In this document: positions 1 through 6,867 of the stretch, piece by piece
Layout: every line of letters starts with the position of its first letter
Position numbering within the stretch: the first letter of the stretch is position 1
Assembly (NCBI RefSeq): GCF_000380125.1
Contig: NZ_KB904582.1
Span: 33,888-97,887, forward strand
Direction of reading: 5' to 3'
DNA length: 64,000 nt
Source: Streptococcus ovis DSM 16829
GTDB lineage: Bacteria; Bacillota; Bacilli; Lactobacillales; Streptococcaceae
The notes under the pieces: generated by a model
Told to the model about the DNA's origin: nothing
Database searches by the model: none
What the model saw: the letters and a program-made list of their open reading frames with translations, nothing else
Made by a program: the position numbers and the translations under genes

Positions 1-462
1 TCTAGCTTGCTCAAGTAAATGATGATTTATCTGTTTATTAAGAGAAATTCTTTCATCAAAAGCTTTTAATATATTTACAATTTGTGACTGTACCTCTAAA
101 GAGGGAATATCCAACTCTAAGGCGTTTAAAATTGCGGTTGTAAGGCTAGGTACTGCACTACCTACATTCATACTTGCTAGATTAAACATTTTTAACTTAT
201 AAAATAGAAATTCAGGCATTAAAATATTTTCGTCTATCTCAGTATAAAATAAAGTATCTACTGTCCAAAATGGCTTATTGGCAAAGAATAAATTTCCTAA
301 CGAACCTTTTCGTGGAATTAAAACAGATTTTTTATCATAAAGTGCGGTATCTACATATCTCATTATGCCACCTGAACCATAGACTGGGATATTCCCATCA
401 TCTAATTTTTTGTGGTCTTTACCATATCTTATCTTGGCAACTTCGCCTAGCTTATATCTCAA
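1..462 (-). CDS. hsdS: Type I restriction-modification specificity subunit HsdS, partial (N-terminal 154 residues)
   Basis: This subunit selects the DNA target of a type I restriction-modification complex. The visible part resembles a first target-recognition domain (IPVYGSGGI near residue 25, then LIPRKGSLGN) and ends in the conserved helical stretch with SQIVNILKAFDERI. The coding frame runs off the left edge of the window. It overlaps the end of hsdM by 11 bases. No ATG is available; a TTG at 460-462 lies 8 bases after GGAGGA (471-476), so TTG is chosen as the start. hsdR is not in the window and would lie further left. The subunit assignment is fairly firm, but the recognition sequence cannot be predicted. 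Confidence 0.85.
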   Translation of the reverse strand, partial: MRYKLGEVAKIRYGKDHKKLDDGNIPVYGSGGIMRYVDTALYDKKSVLIPRKGSLGNLFFANKPFWTVDTLFYTEIDENILMPEFLFYKLKMFNLASMNVGSAVPSLTTAILNALELDIPSLEVQSQIVNILKAFDERISLNKQINHHLLEQAR

Positions 463-1957
463 ATCCAATCTCCTCCAATCGTTGTTTGATTTCTTCTTCT
501 AGGACATGAGACTGTTTAAACAGTTCAGACAGTTCTGTGGTTAAGCGTTCCATCTTCTCTTCAAAGGGTTCGCTATCTTCTTCCTTGTCTTCAATTCCAA
601 CATAACGTCCTGGTGTTAAGATATAGTCCTGCTCAGCAATAGCCTTGGTCTCAACGACAGCACAAAAGCCTTTTTCATTTTCCAATGTTCCTTCTTGGAA
701 GGCTTCAAATGTCTTAGCAATCTTTTGGATGTCATCGTCCGTAAAATCTCTATGTTTACGGTCAACCATGTGACCTAGATTTCTGGCATCGATAAAGACC
801 GTTTTTCCTTTTTGCTTTTTATTCTTAGAAATAAACCAGAGGCAGGCTGGAATAGTCACACTGTAAAAGAGTTGGGCAGGGAGTGCCACAATACCTTCAA
901 CCAAATCATCCTCGATAATAGCTTTGCGAATATCCCCTTCGCCACTTTGCGTAGATGATAGTGACCCATTTGCCAAGACAAGACCAATTTTACCATTGGG
1001 CGCCAAGTGATGTATCATGTGTTGTATCCACGCATAGTTAGCATTACTATCAGGAGGTGTGCCGTACTTCCAACGAACGTCATCTGCTAGCTTATCTGCT
1101 CCCCACTTCTTCAAGTTAAAGGGAGGATTTGCCATGATATAGTCCGCCTTGAGTGTCGGGTGTAAATCGTTGGTAAAAGTATCTGCTTGATGAGGTCCAA
1201 AGTTAGGTTCAATACCGCGAATAGCCATGTTGATTTTTGCCATTTTCCACGTATCGGCATTGGCTTCTTGTCCGTAAATGGAGAGATTGTTAATATTGCC
1301 GCTATGATTTTCAATAAATGTCTCTGATTGGACAAACATACCGCCAGAACCACAGGCTGGGTCGTACACACGACCATTAAAAGGTTTTAAAATCTCAACA
1401 ATTGTTTTAACAATGCTTGTTGGTGTGTAAAATTCCCCACCATTCTTACCTTCATAGGCAGCGAATTGTTCCAAGCAGTATTCGTATGTTCGACCGAGCA
1501 AATCTTTTTCATTACCATGATCATATATGTTGATATTTGTAAAAATATCAACGACTTCGCCCAGTACACGCTGATCCAAGTCAGGCGAGGCATAGACTTT
1601 AGGCAGAACACCACTCAGCGATTTGTTTGCACGCTCAATCTCACGCATGGCATCATCAATCGCAAGACCAATTTCAGGGGTGTGTGCTTTTTCCGCAATG
1701 TAAGCCCATCTTGATTTTGGTGGGATAAAGAAGATGTTTTCAGAAACGTATTCATCGCGGTCTTCTTCAAATCCTTCATCTTCTTTGAGAAGATAATTAT
1801 ATTTAATCGTAAACGAATCGGAAACATACTTTAAGAAAATCAAACCAATGATCACTTTTCGATAATCAGCTGCTGAAATATGACCACGTAAAGAATCTGC
1901 CGCATCCCAGAGCTCCTTTTCGAAGCCAATATTAGCACTCGTATTTGTATTTGCCAT
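452..1957 (-). CDS. hsdM: Type I restriction-modification DNA methyltransferase HsdM
   Basis: N6-adenine methyltransferase subunit of a type I restriction-modification system; with HsdS it methylates host sites. Residues ~10-140 fit the HsdM N-terminal helical domain. The AdoMet-binding motif DPACGSGG is at ~199-206 and the catalytic NPPF at ~277-280. At 501 residues it is full length for the family, and no frameshift is seen. It is followed directly by hsdS (11-base overlap) and has its own promoter-like sequence upstream (TATAAT on the minus strand near 1988-1993). The system is probably cargo of the mobile element, because it sits on the element side of the integrase with no attachment repeat between. 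Confidence 0.95.
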   Translation of the reverse strand: MANTNTSANIGFEKELWDAADSLRGHISAADYRKVIIGLIFLKYVSDSFTIKYNYLLKEDEGFEEDRDEYVSENIFFIPPKSRWAYIAEKAHTPEIGLAIDDAMREIERANKSLSGVLPKVYASPDLDQRVLGEVVDIFTNINIYDHGNEKDLLGRTYEYCLEQFAAYEGKNGGEFYTPTSIVKTIVEILKPFNGRVYDPACGSGGMFVQSETFIENHSGNINNLSIYGQEANADTWKMAKINMAIRGIEPNFGPHQADTFTNDLHPTLKADYIMANPPFNLKKWGADKLADDVRWKYGTPPDSNANYAWIQHMIHHLAPNGKIGLVLANGSLSSTQSGEGDIRKAIIEDDLVEGIVALPAQLFYSVTIPACLWFISKNKKQKGKTVFIDARNLGHMVDRKHRDFTDDDIQKIAKTFEAFQEGTLENEKGFCAVVETKAIAEQDYILTPGRYVGIEDKEEDSEPFEEKMERLTTELSELFKQSHVLEEEIKQRLEEIGFEI

Positions 1958-2053
1958 TTTACACTCCCAAATTGTTTTGTTTCCTCTATTATACCATTTT
2001 CAAACCCCTATCTCGAACTATTTCTCAAGGGGGTTGGGGATTCTCCCCAAAAT

Positions 2054-2110
2054 AAAAAACGAACATCACCTCAAAAGGGTCACACTGACCTTTGCTGATG
2101 TTTGTTTTTT
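2054..2110. terminator. Nested bidirectional terminator
   Basis: Outer arms of about 15 bases (2054-2068 and 2096-2110) begin with A6 and end with T6. An inner stem AAGGGTCA/TGACCTT sits in the loop. A/T runs on both sides let it work in both directions, separating the hsdMS genes from the genes to the right. Confidence 0.7.
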
Positions 2111-2227
2111 ACGATAGTGTGTATACACTATCTGAGCTCGCAAAGACCTTTTAACATTCTAAGGACATAACCGTACTTTATACGGTGCCGCACATTGTCC
2201 GTACAAGGATTTTTTATGACGACATAA

Positions 2228-2258
2228 TAAAAAACACTGACCACCATCAGCGTTTTTG
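2228..2258 (-). terminator. Terminator after the MobC-like genes
   Basis: On the minus strand an 11-base stem (AACGCTGA paired with TCAGTGTT, extended by A/T pairs) is followed by a T-run. It lies about 45 bases after the stop of the last minus-strand element gene (2303). Confidence 0.7.
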
Positions 2259-2302
2259 CTATCTTATTTTAAAACTATGCTGCCAAAATTACTGGAGTAC
2301 TA

Positions 2303-2659
2303 TCACTTCTTAGCTACTCGTTGCTTATCTTCCCTGATTTGCTTCTCTACATGTTCTACAAGTTCCTCCATCAGCTGACCTAATTCCATCAAGTCTTGCG
2401 GAGAGATTTTCCCAAACTGGGTCGCACTCTTGGCAATAGAATTAATTGTTCTGCCAATAAATAGCAATCTATTCGTCAGAGTCTGATATTCCGGAAAGCT
2501 TACTAGCCATGTTTCAAAATCAGGTTTCAACAATTGCTTTCTAGCAAAAATAGAAAAGTTTGAGAAGCCATCTTGCTTCATTCGATTTAACAATTTTTGA
2601 TTTTCTTCTTCAGATAAAAAGACTTGTTTAATAACGTTTCTAATTCTCCTTTTAACCAT
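2303..2659 (-). CDS. MobC-like mobilization accessory protein (distal copy)
   Basis: Small basic protein of 118 residues. The N-terminal half (IRNVIKQVFLSEEENQKL, then GFSNFSIFARKQLL) has the pattern of the MobC relaxosome-accessory family: a short beta strand, helices and an S.FARK.LL segment. A C-terminal helical tail contains many E and K residues. Family members help a relaxase bind and open oriT. It shares this layout with the next gene (2659-3021), suggesting an old duplication. The start overlaps the upstream stop by one base (TAATG), so the pair is translationally coupled. No relaxase gene is visible. The family call is by eye; a ribbon-helix-helix regulator is the main alternative. 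Confidence 0.6.
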   Translation of the reverse strand: MVKRRIRNVIKQVFLSEEENQKLLNRMKQDGFSNFSIFARKQLLKPDFETWLVSFPEYQTLTNRLLFIGRTINSIAKSATQFGKISPQDLMELGQLMEELVEHVEKQIREDKQRVAKK

Positions 2660-3021
2660 TAAGCTCCCTTAGATAATAATTTTCTTTTCTTCTGCTTGTA
2701 GTAATGAGTTAACTGCTTTTCATAATTTGAAACTAGCCTTCTGCTATACTCTATAGCTCTGTAAGCTTGAATATTTTGAGACTGCTCTGCAATACTTGAT
2801 AACTGCCTTAAATTATTTTCGACACGTCTTAAAGAATAAATCAATTCCTCAAACTGTGATTCATCAAATTGAATAAAAAGTGACGTTTCCTTAAAGAGCA
2901 TCCGACGAGCATAATTAGAAAATGACCCTAATCCTGTATCGTTTACTAACCGATTAAGGACGTCATTCTGCAATTCCGTCACATAAAACTTCTTTAAAAT
3001 ATTTCTGACACGTTCAACCAT
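2659..3021 (-). CDS. MobC-like mobilization accessory protein (proximal copy)
   Basis: A 120-residue protein beginning with a basic segment (VRNILKKFYV) followed by GSFSNYARRMLF, matching the corresponding part of the 2303-2659 product. The C-terminal half is helical and basic (KQKKRKLL near the end). The likely role is oriT binding alongside a relaxase or a conjugation protein supplied by another element. It overlaps the upstream gene by 8 bases and the downstream gene by 1, placing it inside the minus-strand element operon. Tandem MobC-like genes without a relaxase suggest either a relaxase beyond the window or mobilization in trans. Function is inferred from family pattern only. Confidence 0.6.
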   Translation of the reverse strand: MVERVRNILKKFYVTELQNDVLNRLVNDTGLGSFSNYARRMLFKETSLFIQFDESQFEELIYSLRRVENNLRQLSSIAEQSQNIQAYRAIEYSRRLVSNYEKQLTHYYKQKKRKLLSKGA

Positions 3022-3307
3022 GACGAACCATCCTTAAATACTTATCTGCCTGCTTAGTGTCATAACGTTCCAACTGTTCAACTAGTTCTAAATAGTCAGT
3101 TAATATTCCTTCTTCTAAATCAGGAAAATCATTTTCTGAGGTCTTACAAATGATTTCAATCTGATTGGTGATTTCTCTAATAGAAAAGCTGTAGTCCTCT
3201 GACTCCCCTTCATAGTCTCTCTTGAGAGCCTGATAGCGGTCGTACTCCTCTTGTGACTTAAATCCAGCCACTAACATATTTTCTAATTGATAATATACTG
3301 TCATCAC
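3014..3307 (-). CDS. Element protein of unknown function (97 residues)
   Basis: I do not recognise this protein. It is acidic and mostly helical in appearance, has no cysteine pairs that would suggest metal binding and no membrane segment. Features seen include FKSQEEYDRYQALKRDYEG near residues 17-35 and an E/D-rich centre. It lies between the replisome-organizer fragments and the MobC-like pair, 11 bases after the former and overlapping the latter by 8, so it is probably co-transcribed from the promoter near 4501-4529. Short acidic proteins like this are common in the replication/mobilization operons of integrative elements. No function is assigned. Confidence 0.7.
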   Translation of the reverse strand: MMTVYYQLENMLVAGFKSQEEYDRYQALKRDYEGESEDYSFSIREITNQIEIICKTSENDFPDLEEGILTDYLELVEQLERYDTKQADKYLRMVRHG

Positions 3308-3318
3308 TAGTTATCCTT

Positions 3319-3606
3319 CTAATCTTTCCATATATCCATAGCTGCTATGAAATCTTCAGATACTTCCACATTTGAAATTTCTAATGGACGGTAGTCTTTT
3401 TCAGACGCTATCACTTGGTCAGCAGTTATAAACCCTCTAGCTTCCCAATTCATTAGTATCCCTTTGACATAACTCATGTTTTGTTTTTTTGGCTCAAGCT
3501 CAGCTGTTTTGTGAATAACTAACTGCAATAAAGAATCACTAACTGTTAATCCTTCTAGTAATACTTTTTCCTGTCGGGTTAATTCTCGATGCCATAGTGT
3601 TTCCAT
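3319..3606 (-). pseudogene. C-terminal (DnaD-like) part of a frameshifted replisome organizer
   Basis: The segment ILMNWEARGFITADQV (residues ~50-65 of this frame) matches the pattern at the end of DnaD/DnaB-type C-terminal domains, which recruit the replicative helicase. The same frame stays open upstream of the ATG at 3604-3606, through a lysine/aspartate-rich linker, to about 3710. There the 3698-4138 frame stops. Removing one T from the TAA stop (3698-3700) joins the two frames into one protein of about 270 residues, the usual length for phage- and element-type replisome organizers. This is therefore read as the 3' part of one gene. Independent translation from the internal ATG is possible but less likely. 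Confidence 0.65.
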
Positions 3607-3697
3607 TAACCAGATGTCATCAGTCAGTCGTGATGAGATTGGATCATTATCTAATCCTATCTTATCTTGACTTAACTTATCTTTCCCTATCCTATCT

Positions 3698-4138
3698 TTA
3701 CTTATCTTTAATTATATTGCGGTTCCCATCTGGATCCAGACTGGCTCCAACTTGGAGCCTAGTATTTTGAAGATAATTAATCAAGCGTGGACCTAAATTT
3801 AAATTCTCCAACAACTGATTATCCTTCAGATAATCTATAAGAAGTTGACGATGACTACTCGGTGTGTAACGATCTGCTTTGATGGTATTCTGCTCAAAGA
3901 AATCCTTGATAAAGTAAACCATTTCATTGTTTAACAAGAGTAAATACTGCTTAAGAGTTAATAAATTCAAACTGTCCTCATTAGCGTTGATCATTCGCAT
4001 AACAGGAAAAGCTTCAACAATACCATCATCATCTGCATTGACTACCAAGTGACAGTAAAGCGCCTGCGCTTCAAGTGGCAGGCGTAAAAATCGTTGTGTC
4101 TGTACTACCGTTTTACTCAACATTCGTCTATTAGCCAT
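3698..4138 (-). pseudogene. N-terminal part of a replisome organizer (replication initiator), frameshifted
   Basis: The N-terminus (MANRRMLSKTVVQTQRFLRL, then ALYCHLVVNADDDGIVEAF) is characteristic of the winged-helix N-terminal domain of phage and integrative-element replisome organizers, which bind the element's replication origin. KADRYTPSSHRQLL is also typical of the family. The frame ends at 3698 in a repetitive tract of GATAAG/GATAGG units. The +1 frame continues there as KDRIGKDKLSQDKIG, the low-complexity linker such proteins have before a DnaD-like domain. A one-base insertion, strand slippage, a programmed shift or a sequencing error could each explain the break. It lies 8 bases downstream of the HTH gene at 4147-4431. 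Confidence 0.7.
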
Positions 4139-4146
4139 CCTTTACC

Positions 4147-4431
4147 TCATCTTTCATATTGCTTCAACCAACGTGTAACCGCACGTTTATCGTACAGAGT
4201 CACCCCATCAATGACCATTGTAGGCATTCCTTCTCGTGTCCATTTTTGAAGGGTTGTCGTTGATACATCAAGCCACCTAGAAAGAGCGGCCATCCGAACC
4301 ATAGGTTTGTATAGTTCTTTATCTTCTAGCGCTCTTTCAATAGCTGTAGAGACCATTTCATCATAATGTGCCCTTAACTGTTTTTCCAAAACTTTGGGAA
4401 GTTGAACAACTAAAGTCGCTTCTTCAGACAT
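4147..4431 (-). CDS. Small helix-turn-helix DNA-binding protein of the element
   Basis: A 94-residue protein with a C-terminal winged-helix or MerR-like motif: MAALSRWLDVSTTTLQKWTREGMPTMVIDG, then YDKRAVTRWLKQY. This is the form of excisionase-like and small replication-control proteins in phages and integrative elements. The N-terminal half is charged and helical. It is the first gene of the minus-strand element operon, preceded by GAGGT and by a near-perfect promoter at 4501-4529. It could act as an excisionase or directionality factor, or as a helper of the replication protein that follows. The DNA-binding call is solid; the role is inferred from position. Confidence 0.7.
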   Translation of the reverse strand: MSEEATLVVQLPKVLEKQLRAHYDEMVSTAIERALEDKELYKPMVRMAALSRWLDVSTTTLQKWTREGMPTMVIDGVTLYDKRAVTRWLKQYER

Positions 4432-4477
4432 ACTATTACCTCGTTTCCATTTCTCAATTAAATAAACTCCGAAATTT

Positions 4478-4551
4478 GTATATTTTATTATACATTTTAA
4501 ATTATAAATACTTTTTGTATTCTTGTCAAGTGGTATTATACTTTTTGTATT
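4478..4551. promoter_or_regulatory. Operator array between the divergent element promoters
   Basis: Two identical 14-base copies of ATACTTTTTGTATT (4508-4521 and 4538-4551) are exactly 30 bases apart, about three helical turns. Each is a palindrome ATAC-N5-GTAT. A related palindrome with arms GTATA/TATAC and six bases between lies at 4478-4493. The first copy sits in the spacer of the minus-strand promoter. The second sits just upstream of the extended -10 (TGGTAGAAT, 4557-4565) that reads into the repressor gene. The likely ligand is the XRE protein encoded at 4584. Confidence 0.7.
4501..4529 (-). promoter_or_regulatory. Strong promoter of the minus-strand element operon
   Basis: On the minus strand TTGACA (4524-4529) and TATAAT (4501-4506) are both consensus and separated by exactly 17 bases. 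The spacer contains the ATACTTTTTGTATT palindrome at 4508-4521, so a repressor bound there would block polymerase directly. Confidence 0.85.
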
Positions 4552-4583
4552 AAATGTGGTAGAATATCAATTAGGAGGAATCT

Positions 4584-5102
4584 ATGACTAATAATATAGC
4601 TAAACTTATAGAAGAAAGTGGCAAAAAAATAAAAAGTATCAGTGAAGCGCTAGATATATCCTACCCAACACTATCTAGCTATAACCAAGGAATACGAAAA
4701 CCTAAAAAAGAGAATGCTCAAAAGTTAGCGGATTATTTTGGTGTTTCAGTGGCATACATCCTTGGAATTGACGAAGAAAAGTACGCTCCGTCAAATTTAA
4801 AAATCGTCACTGATAGTTTCAAGACATCTGAAATTACTTCTGTAACACCTTTTAAAAGCGATATGGAGAAGCTTAAGAAAGGAATCGAACTAGGAGAGAT
4901 TCATTTGTCTATGCCCTTAAATGAAGGCTTCTCAGACGATTTTAGGCGCATTTTAGCTCGCTATTTGGTTAATAATGAAGAAGAATTCATGAAAATCTTC
5001 ACTAAACACATGAATAGTTTAAAACGAGAATCAGAAATTTGGCAAACCTGGATTCAGACCGAAGAATACCGAATTAGACAAGAAGATCGACATAAAAAAT
5101 AA
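4584..5102 (+). CDS. XRE-family (phage-type) repressor of the element
   Basis: A 172-residue protein with an N-terminal helix-turn-helix (residues ~1-62: KKIKSISEALDISYPTLSSY, then KLADYFGVSVAYILGID), typical of phage and ICE immunity repressors. The C-terminal part is charged and lacks an S24 peptidase Ser/Lys signature, so RecA-driven self-cleavage is not expected. AGGAGG lies 6 bases before the ATG. It is transcribed divergently from the replication/mobilization operon, 54 bases upstream of the integrase gene in the same direction. The palindromes at 4478-4551 are its probable operators, giving both autoregulation and repression of the leftward operon. Confidence 0.85.
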   Translation: MTNNIAKLIEESGKKIKSISEALDISYPTLSSYNQGIRKPKKENAQKLADYFGVSVAYILGIDEEKYAPSNLKIVTDSFKTSEITSVTPFKSDMEKLKKGIELGEIHLSMPLNEGFSDDFRRILARYLVNNEEEFMKIFTKHMNSLKRESEIWQTWIQTEEYRIRQEDRHKK

Positions 5103-5156
5103 ACTAACAGTTTCTCAATTACATAAGCTCCGAAAACTTAGAAACGGAGAACTGTT

Positions 5157-6311
5157 ATGTCTGTACACAAGTACCAATCTACAAAAGGAATCACCTATTT
5201 TGTTAAAGTTTACCTTGGTCTAAATGACTACGGTAAGAAAAAATATTATACTAAACGAGGGTTCAAGACGCGTAAAGCTGCCAAAGCTCATGAAACTGCT
5301 GTTAATCATCAGTTGAATAGTGGAACTTTTGTCCATATTACTGCTCAAACAACCTACACTTACCAAGAGCTTTATCAAAGGTGGTATGAAGCTTATAAAG
5401 ATACTGTTGAAGCAACTACTGCAGTCAAAACTGCCGACCTCTATCGCCTACATATTCTTCCTGTTTTTGGAGAAAAGAAAATTTCAAAAATCAGTCCTTT
5501 AGACTGTCAAACCTTCATCACTGACAAAGCCAAGACATTCAAAAACATGAAGCAAATCAAATCTTATACTTCTAAAATATTTGAATTTGCCATTAATATG
5601 AATTATATTGAACGAAATCCCATGAGCAAGGTTATTATGCCTAAACTCAAAAAAACTGTCAGTGAGAACTATTGGACAGTTAACGAGTTGCATCATTTTT
5701 TGACAATCATTTTAGAAAATGAACCTTATAAACATTATGCACTATTTCGATTACTAGCATACAGCGGGTTACGAAAAGGAGAGCTCTACGCCCTTAAATG
5801 GGAAGATTTTGATTCTGAGAATCAACTATTAACAGTTAGCAAAAGTTTAGGAAGAATAGATGGCCATGCCATTGAAAAAGGAACTAAAAATACATTCTCT
5901 GTGCGCTCTATCTATCTTGATGATGAAACCTGTTCTATCCTCAACAAATGGAAACAGGAAACTAGCAGAGAAAAGTGGCAATTATCAGTACAGCCTCTTT
6001 CTCTCGACAAAGAATTTATGTTTACATACTGCAACCGAGATGGTGAGATAGAACCCTTACACGCTGACTATATCAACAATATTCTAAAACGTATTATACG
6101 TAAGCATAATCTTAAAAAGATTAGCCCACATGGGTTTAGACACACTCACGCAACCTTGATGATTGAAATGGGAATTGACCCAGTCAATACTGCTAAACGC
6201 TTAGGCCATGCAAGCAGCCAGATGACTTTAGACACTTATAGCCATGCTACAAAAGCTGGTGAAAAACAGTCAATTACAAAATTTGCAGAGTATCTTAATA
6301 AGGCTAAATGA
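5157..6311 (+). CDS. int: Tyrosine site-specific integrase
   Basis: Full-length tyrosine recombinase of 384 residues that would insert and excise the element. Residues ~5-55 form an AP2-like arm-binding domain, ~65-160 a SAM-like core-binding domain and ~170-375 the catalytic domain. Catalytic residues are R206 (YSGLRKGEL), H325 and R328 (HGFRH), H351 (LGHASS) and the nucleophile Y361 (DTYSHA). It starts at ATG after GGAGA and lies 143 bases from the 3' end of rpsI, facing it. The direct repeats GATTACCAAA at 6361-6382 are candidate arm-type binding sites. The catalytic set is complete, so the enzyme looks functional. Confidence 0.95.
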   Translation: MSVHKYQSTKGITYFVKVYLGLNDYGKKKYYTKRGFKTRKAAKAHETAVNHQLNSGTFVHITAQTTYTYQELYQRWYEAYKDTVEATTAVKTADLYRLHILPVFGEKKISKISPLDCQTFITDKAKTFKNMKQIKSYTSKIFEFAINMNYIERNPMSKVIMPKLKKTVSENYWTVNELHHFLTIILENEPYKHYALFRLLAYSGLRKGELYALKWEDFDSENQLLTVSKSLGRIDGHAIEKGTKNTFSVRSIYLDDETCSILNKWKQETSREKWQLSVQPLSLDKEFMFTYCNRDGEIEPLHADYINNILKRIIRKHNLKKISPHGFRHTHATLMIEMGIDPVNTAKRLGHASSQMTLDTYSHATKAGEKQSITKFAEYLNKAK

Positions 6312-6360
6312 ACTAGATTTATTGCTCAGCCTCATATTGACCAAAAACCAAGTCTCGAAA

Positions 6361-6382
6361 GATTACCAAAAGGATTACCAAA
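6361..6382 (+). repeat. Tandem GATTACCAAA direct repeats, candidate integrase arm sites
   Basis: GATTACCAAA occurs at 6361-6370 and again at 6373-6382, a 12-base period, between the integrase stop and the rpsI 3' end. Paired short direct repeats next to an attachment site are typical of tyrosine-integrase arm-type binding. Confidence 0.45.
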
Positions 6383-6394
6383 GCACTTTTTTCA

Positions 6395-6431
6395 TCAAAA
6401 AAGCACCTTGCGAAAACTTCGCAAAGTGCTC
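6395..6431 (-). terminator. Terminator of rpsI, usable from both sides
   Basis: On the minus strand the arms AGCACTTTGCGAA and TTCGCAAGGTGCT pair almost perfectly around a short loop and are followed by T6. It lies 24 bases after the rpsI stop and would end the rplM-rpsI transcript. The plus-strand version lacks a clean T-run but may still reduce read-through from the integrase. Confidence 0.85.
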
Positions 6432-6454
6432 TGGAACGTTGATATAACTGAATA

Positions 6455-6847
6455 TTAACGTTTTGAGAATTGTGATGCCTTGCGGGCTTTTTTAAGACCT
6501 GGTTTTTTACGCTCAACCATACGGGCATCACGTGTCAAAAGGCCAGCGCGTTTCAATGAATCGCGGAAGTCTGGGTCTACTTGCAAGAGTGCACGCGCGA
6601 TACCGTGACGGATCGCACCTGATTGACCAGCGTAGCCACCACCTACAACGTTAACGAAAACGTCGTATGAACCTTGAGTTGAAGTAACTGCGAAAGGTTG
6701 GTTAATGACAAGACGAAGGTCAGCGTGTGGGATGTACTCTTCTACATCTTTTTTATTAACTGTGATTTTACCAGTACCTGGAACCAAACGGACGCGTGCA
6801 ACAGCGTTCTTACGACGGCCAGTACCTGCATATTGTGCTTGTGCCAT
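6455..6847 (-). CDS. rpsI: 30S ribosomal protein S9
   Basis: Ribosomal protein of the small-subunit head, 130 residues. Its conserved C-terminal tail ([12 protein letters not shown]) reaches the P-site tRNA. The family segments [16 protein letters not shown] at the start and [19 protein letters not shown] in the middle are intact. It lies 20 bases after rplM in the usual rplM-rpsI operon. Its 3' end is the apparent attachment site of the element on the left, and the reading frame and tail remain complete after insertion, as expected for an integrase that regenerates its target. Confidence 0.98.
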   Translation of the reverse strand: MAQAQYAGTGRRKNAVARVRLVPGTGKITVNKKDVEEYIPHADLRLVINQPFAVTSTQGSYDVFVNVVGGGYAGQSGAIRHGIARALLQVDPDFRDSLKRAGLLTRDARMVERKKPGLKKARKASQFSKR

Positions 6848-6867
6848 ATTTTATGTGCTCCTTTCTC

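Larger units (their letters stand above)
1958..2302. other. Non-coding palindrome-rich segment, candidate origin of transfer
   Basis: No gene is seen in these 345 bases, but they are packed with inverted repeats. A hairpin TTGGGGA-TTC-TCCCCAA lies at 2034-2050. A nested terminator-like structure lies at 2054-2110. GATAGTGT-GTAT-ACACTATC is at 2113-2132 and ACCGTA-CTTTA-TACGGT at 2170-2186. A second terminator-like structure is at 2228-2258. The middle hairpins lie between the two terminators and next to two MobC-like genes, the usual place for oriT. TAGTGTG within 2115-2121 resembles the nick site of pMV158-type (MOBV) plasmids, but that match is short and remembered rather than searched. The left part must also hold the hsdM promoter. 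Confidence 0.5.
1..6454. mobile_element. Right-hand part of an integrative (mobilizable) element inserted at the 3' end of rpsI
   Basis: A tyrosine integrase (5157-6311) is the last gene before rpsI and points at its 3' end, an arrangement known for streptococcal integrative elements that use ribosomal-protein gene ends as attachment sites. Element-type genes run from 2303 to 6311: MobC-like proteins, a DnaD-type replisome organizer, HTH proteins, a repressor and the integrase. No copy of the rpsI 3' sequence was found by eye between 1 and 4500, so the left end, and probably all of hsdM/hsdS, lies within the element and beyond the window. Boundaries are inferred. The right limit is set at the rpsI stop, although the core site may extend into the last rpsI codons. 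Confidence 0.65.

Noticed and set aside
2632-2650. AATAACGTTTC resembling the rpsI 3' end sequence (ATTAACGTTTTGAG)
   Set aside because: The match is short, lies inside a MobC-like coding region and breaks after about nine bases, so it is not treated as the left attachment site.
3600-3720. GATAAG/GATAGG tandem tract looking like a repeat array
   Set aside because: It encodes a lysine/aspartate-rich linker in frame with the DnaD-like domain; too short and coding-type to be a CRISPR or minisatellite.
6361-6382. Two GATTACCAAA copies as a CRISPR-like repeat
   Set aside because: Only two copies, 12 bases apart, with no spacers; better read as integrase-binding repeats.
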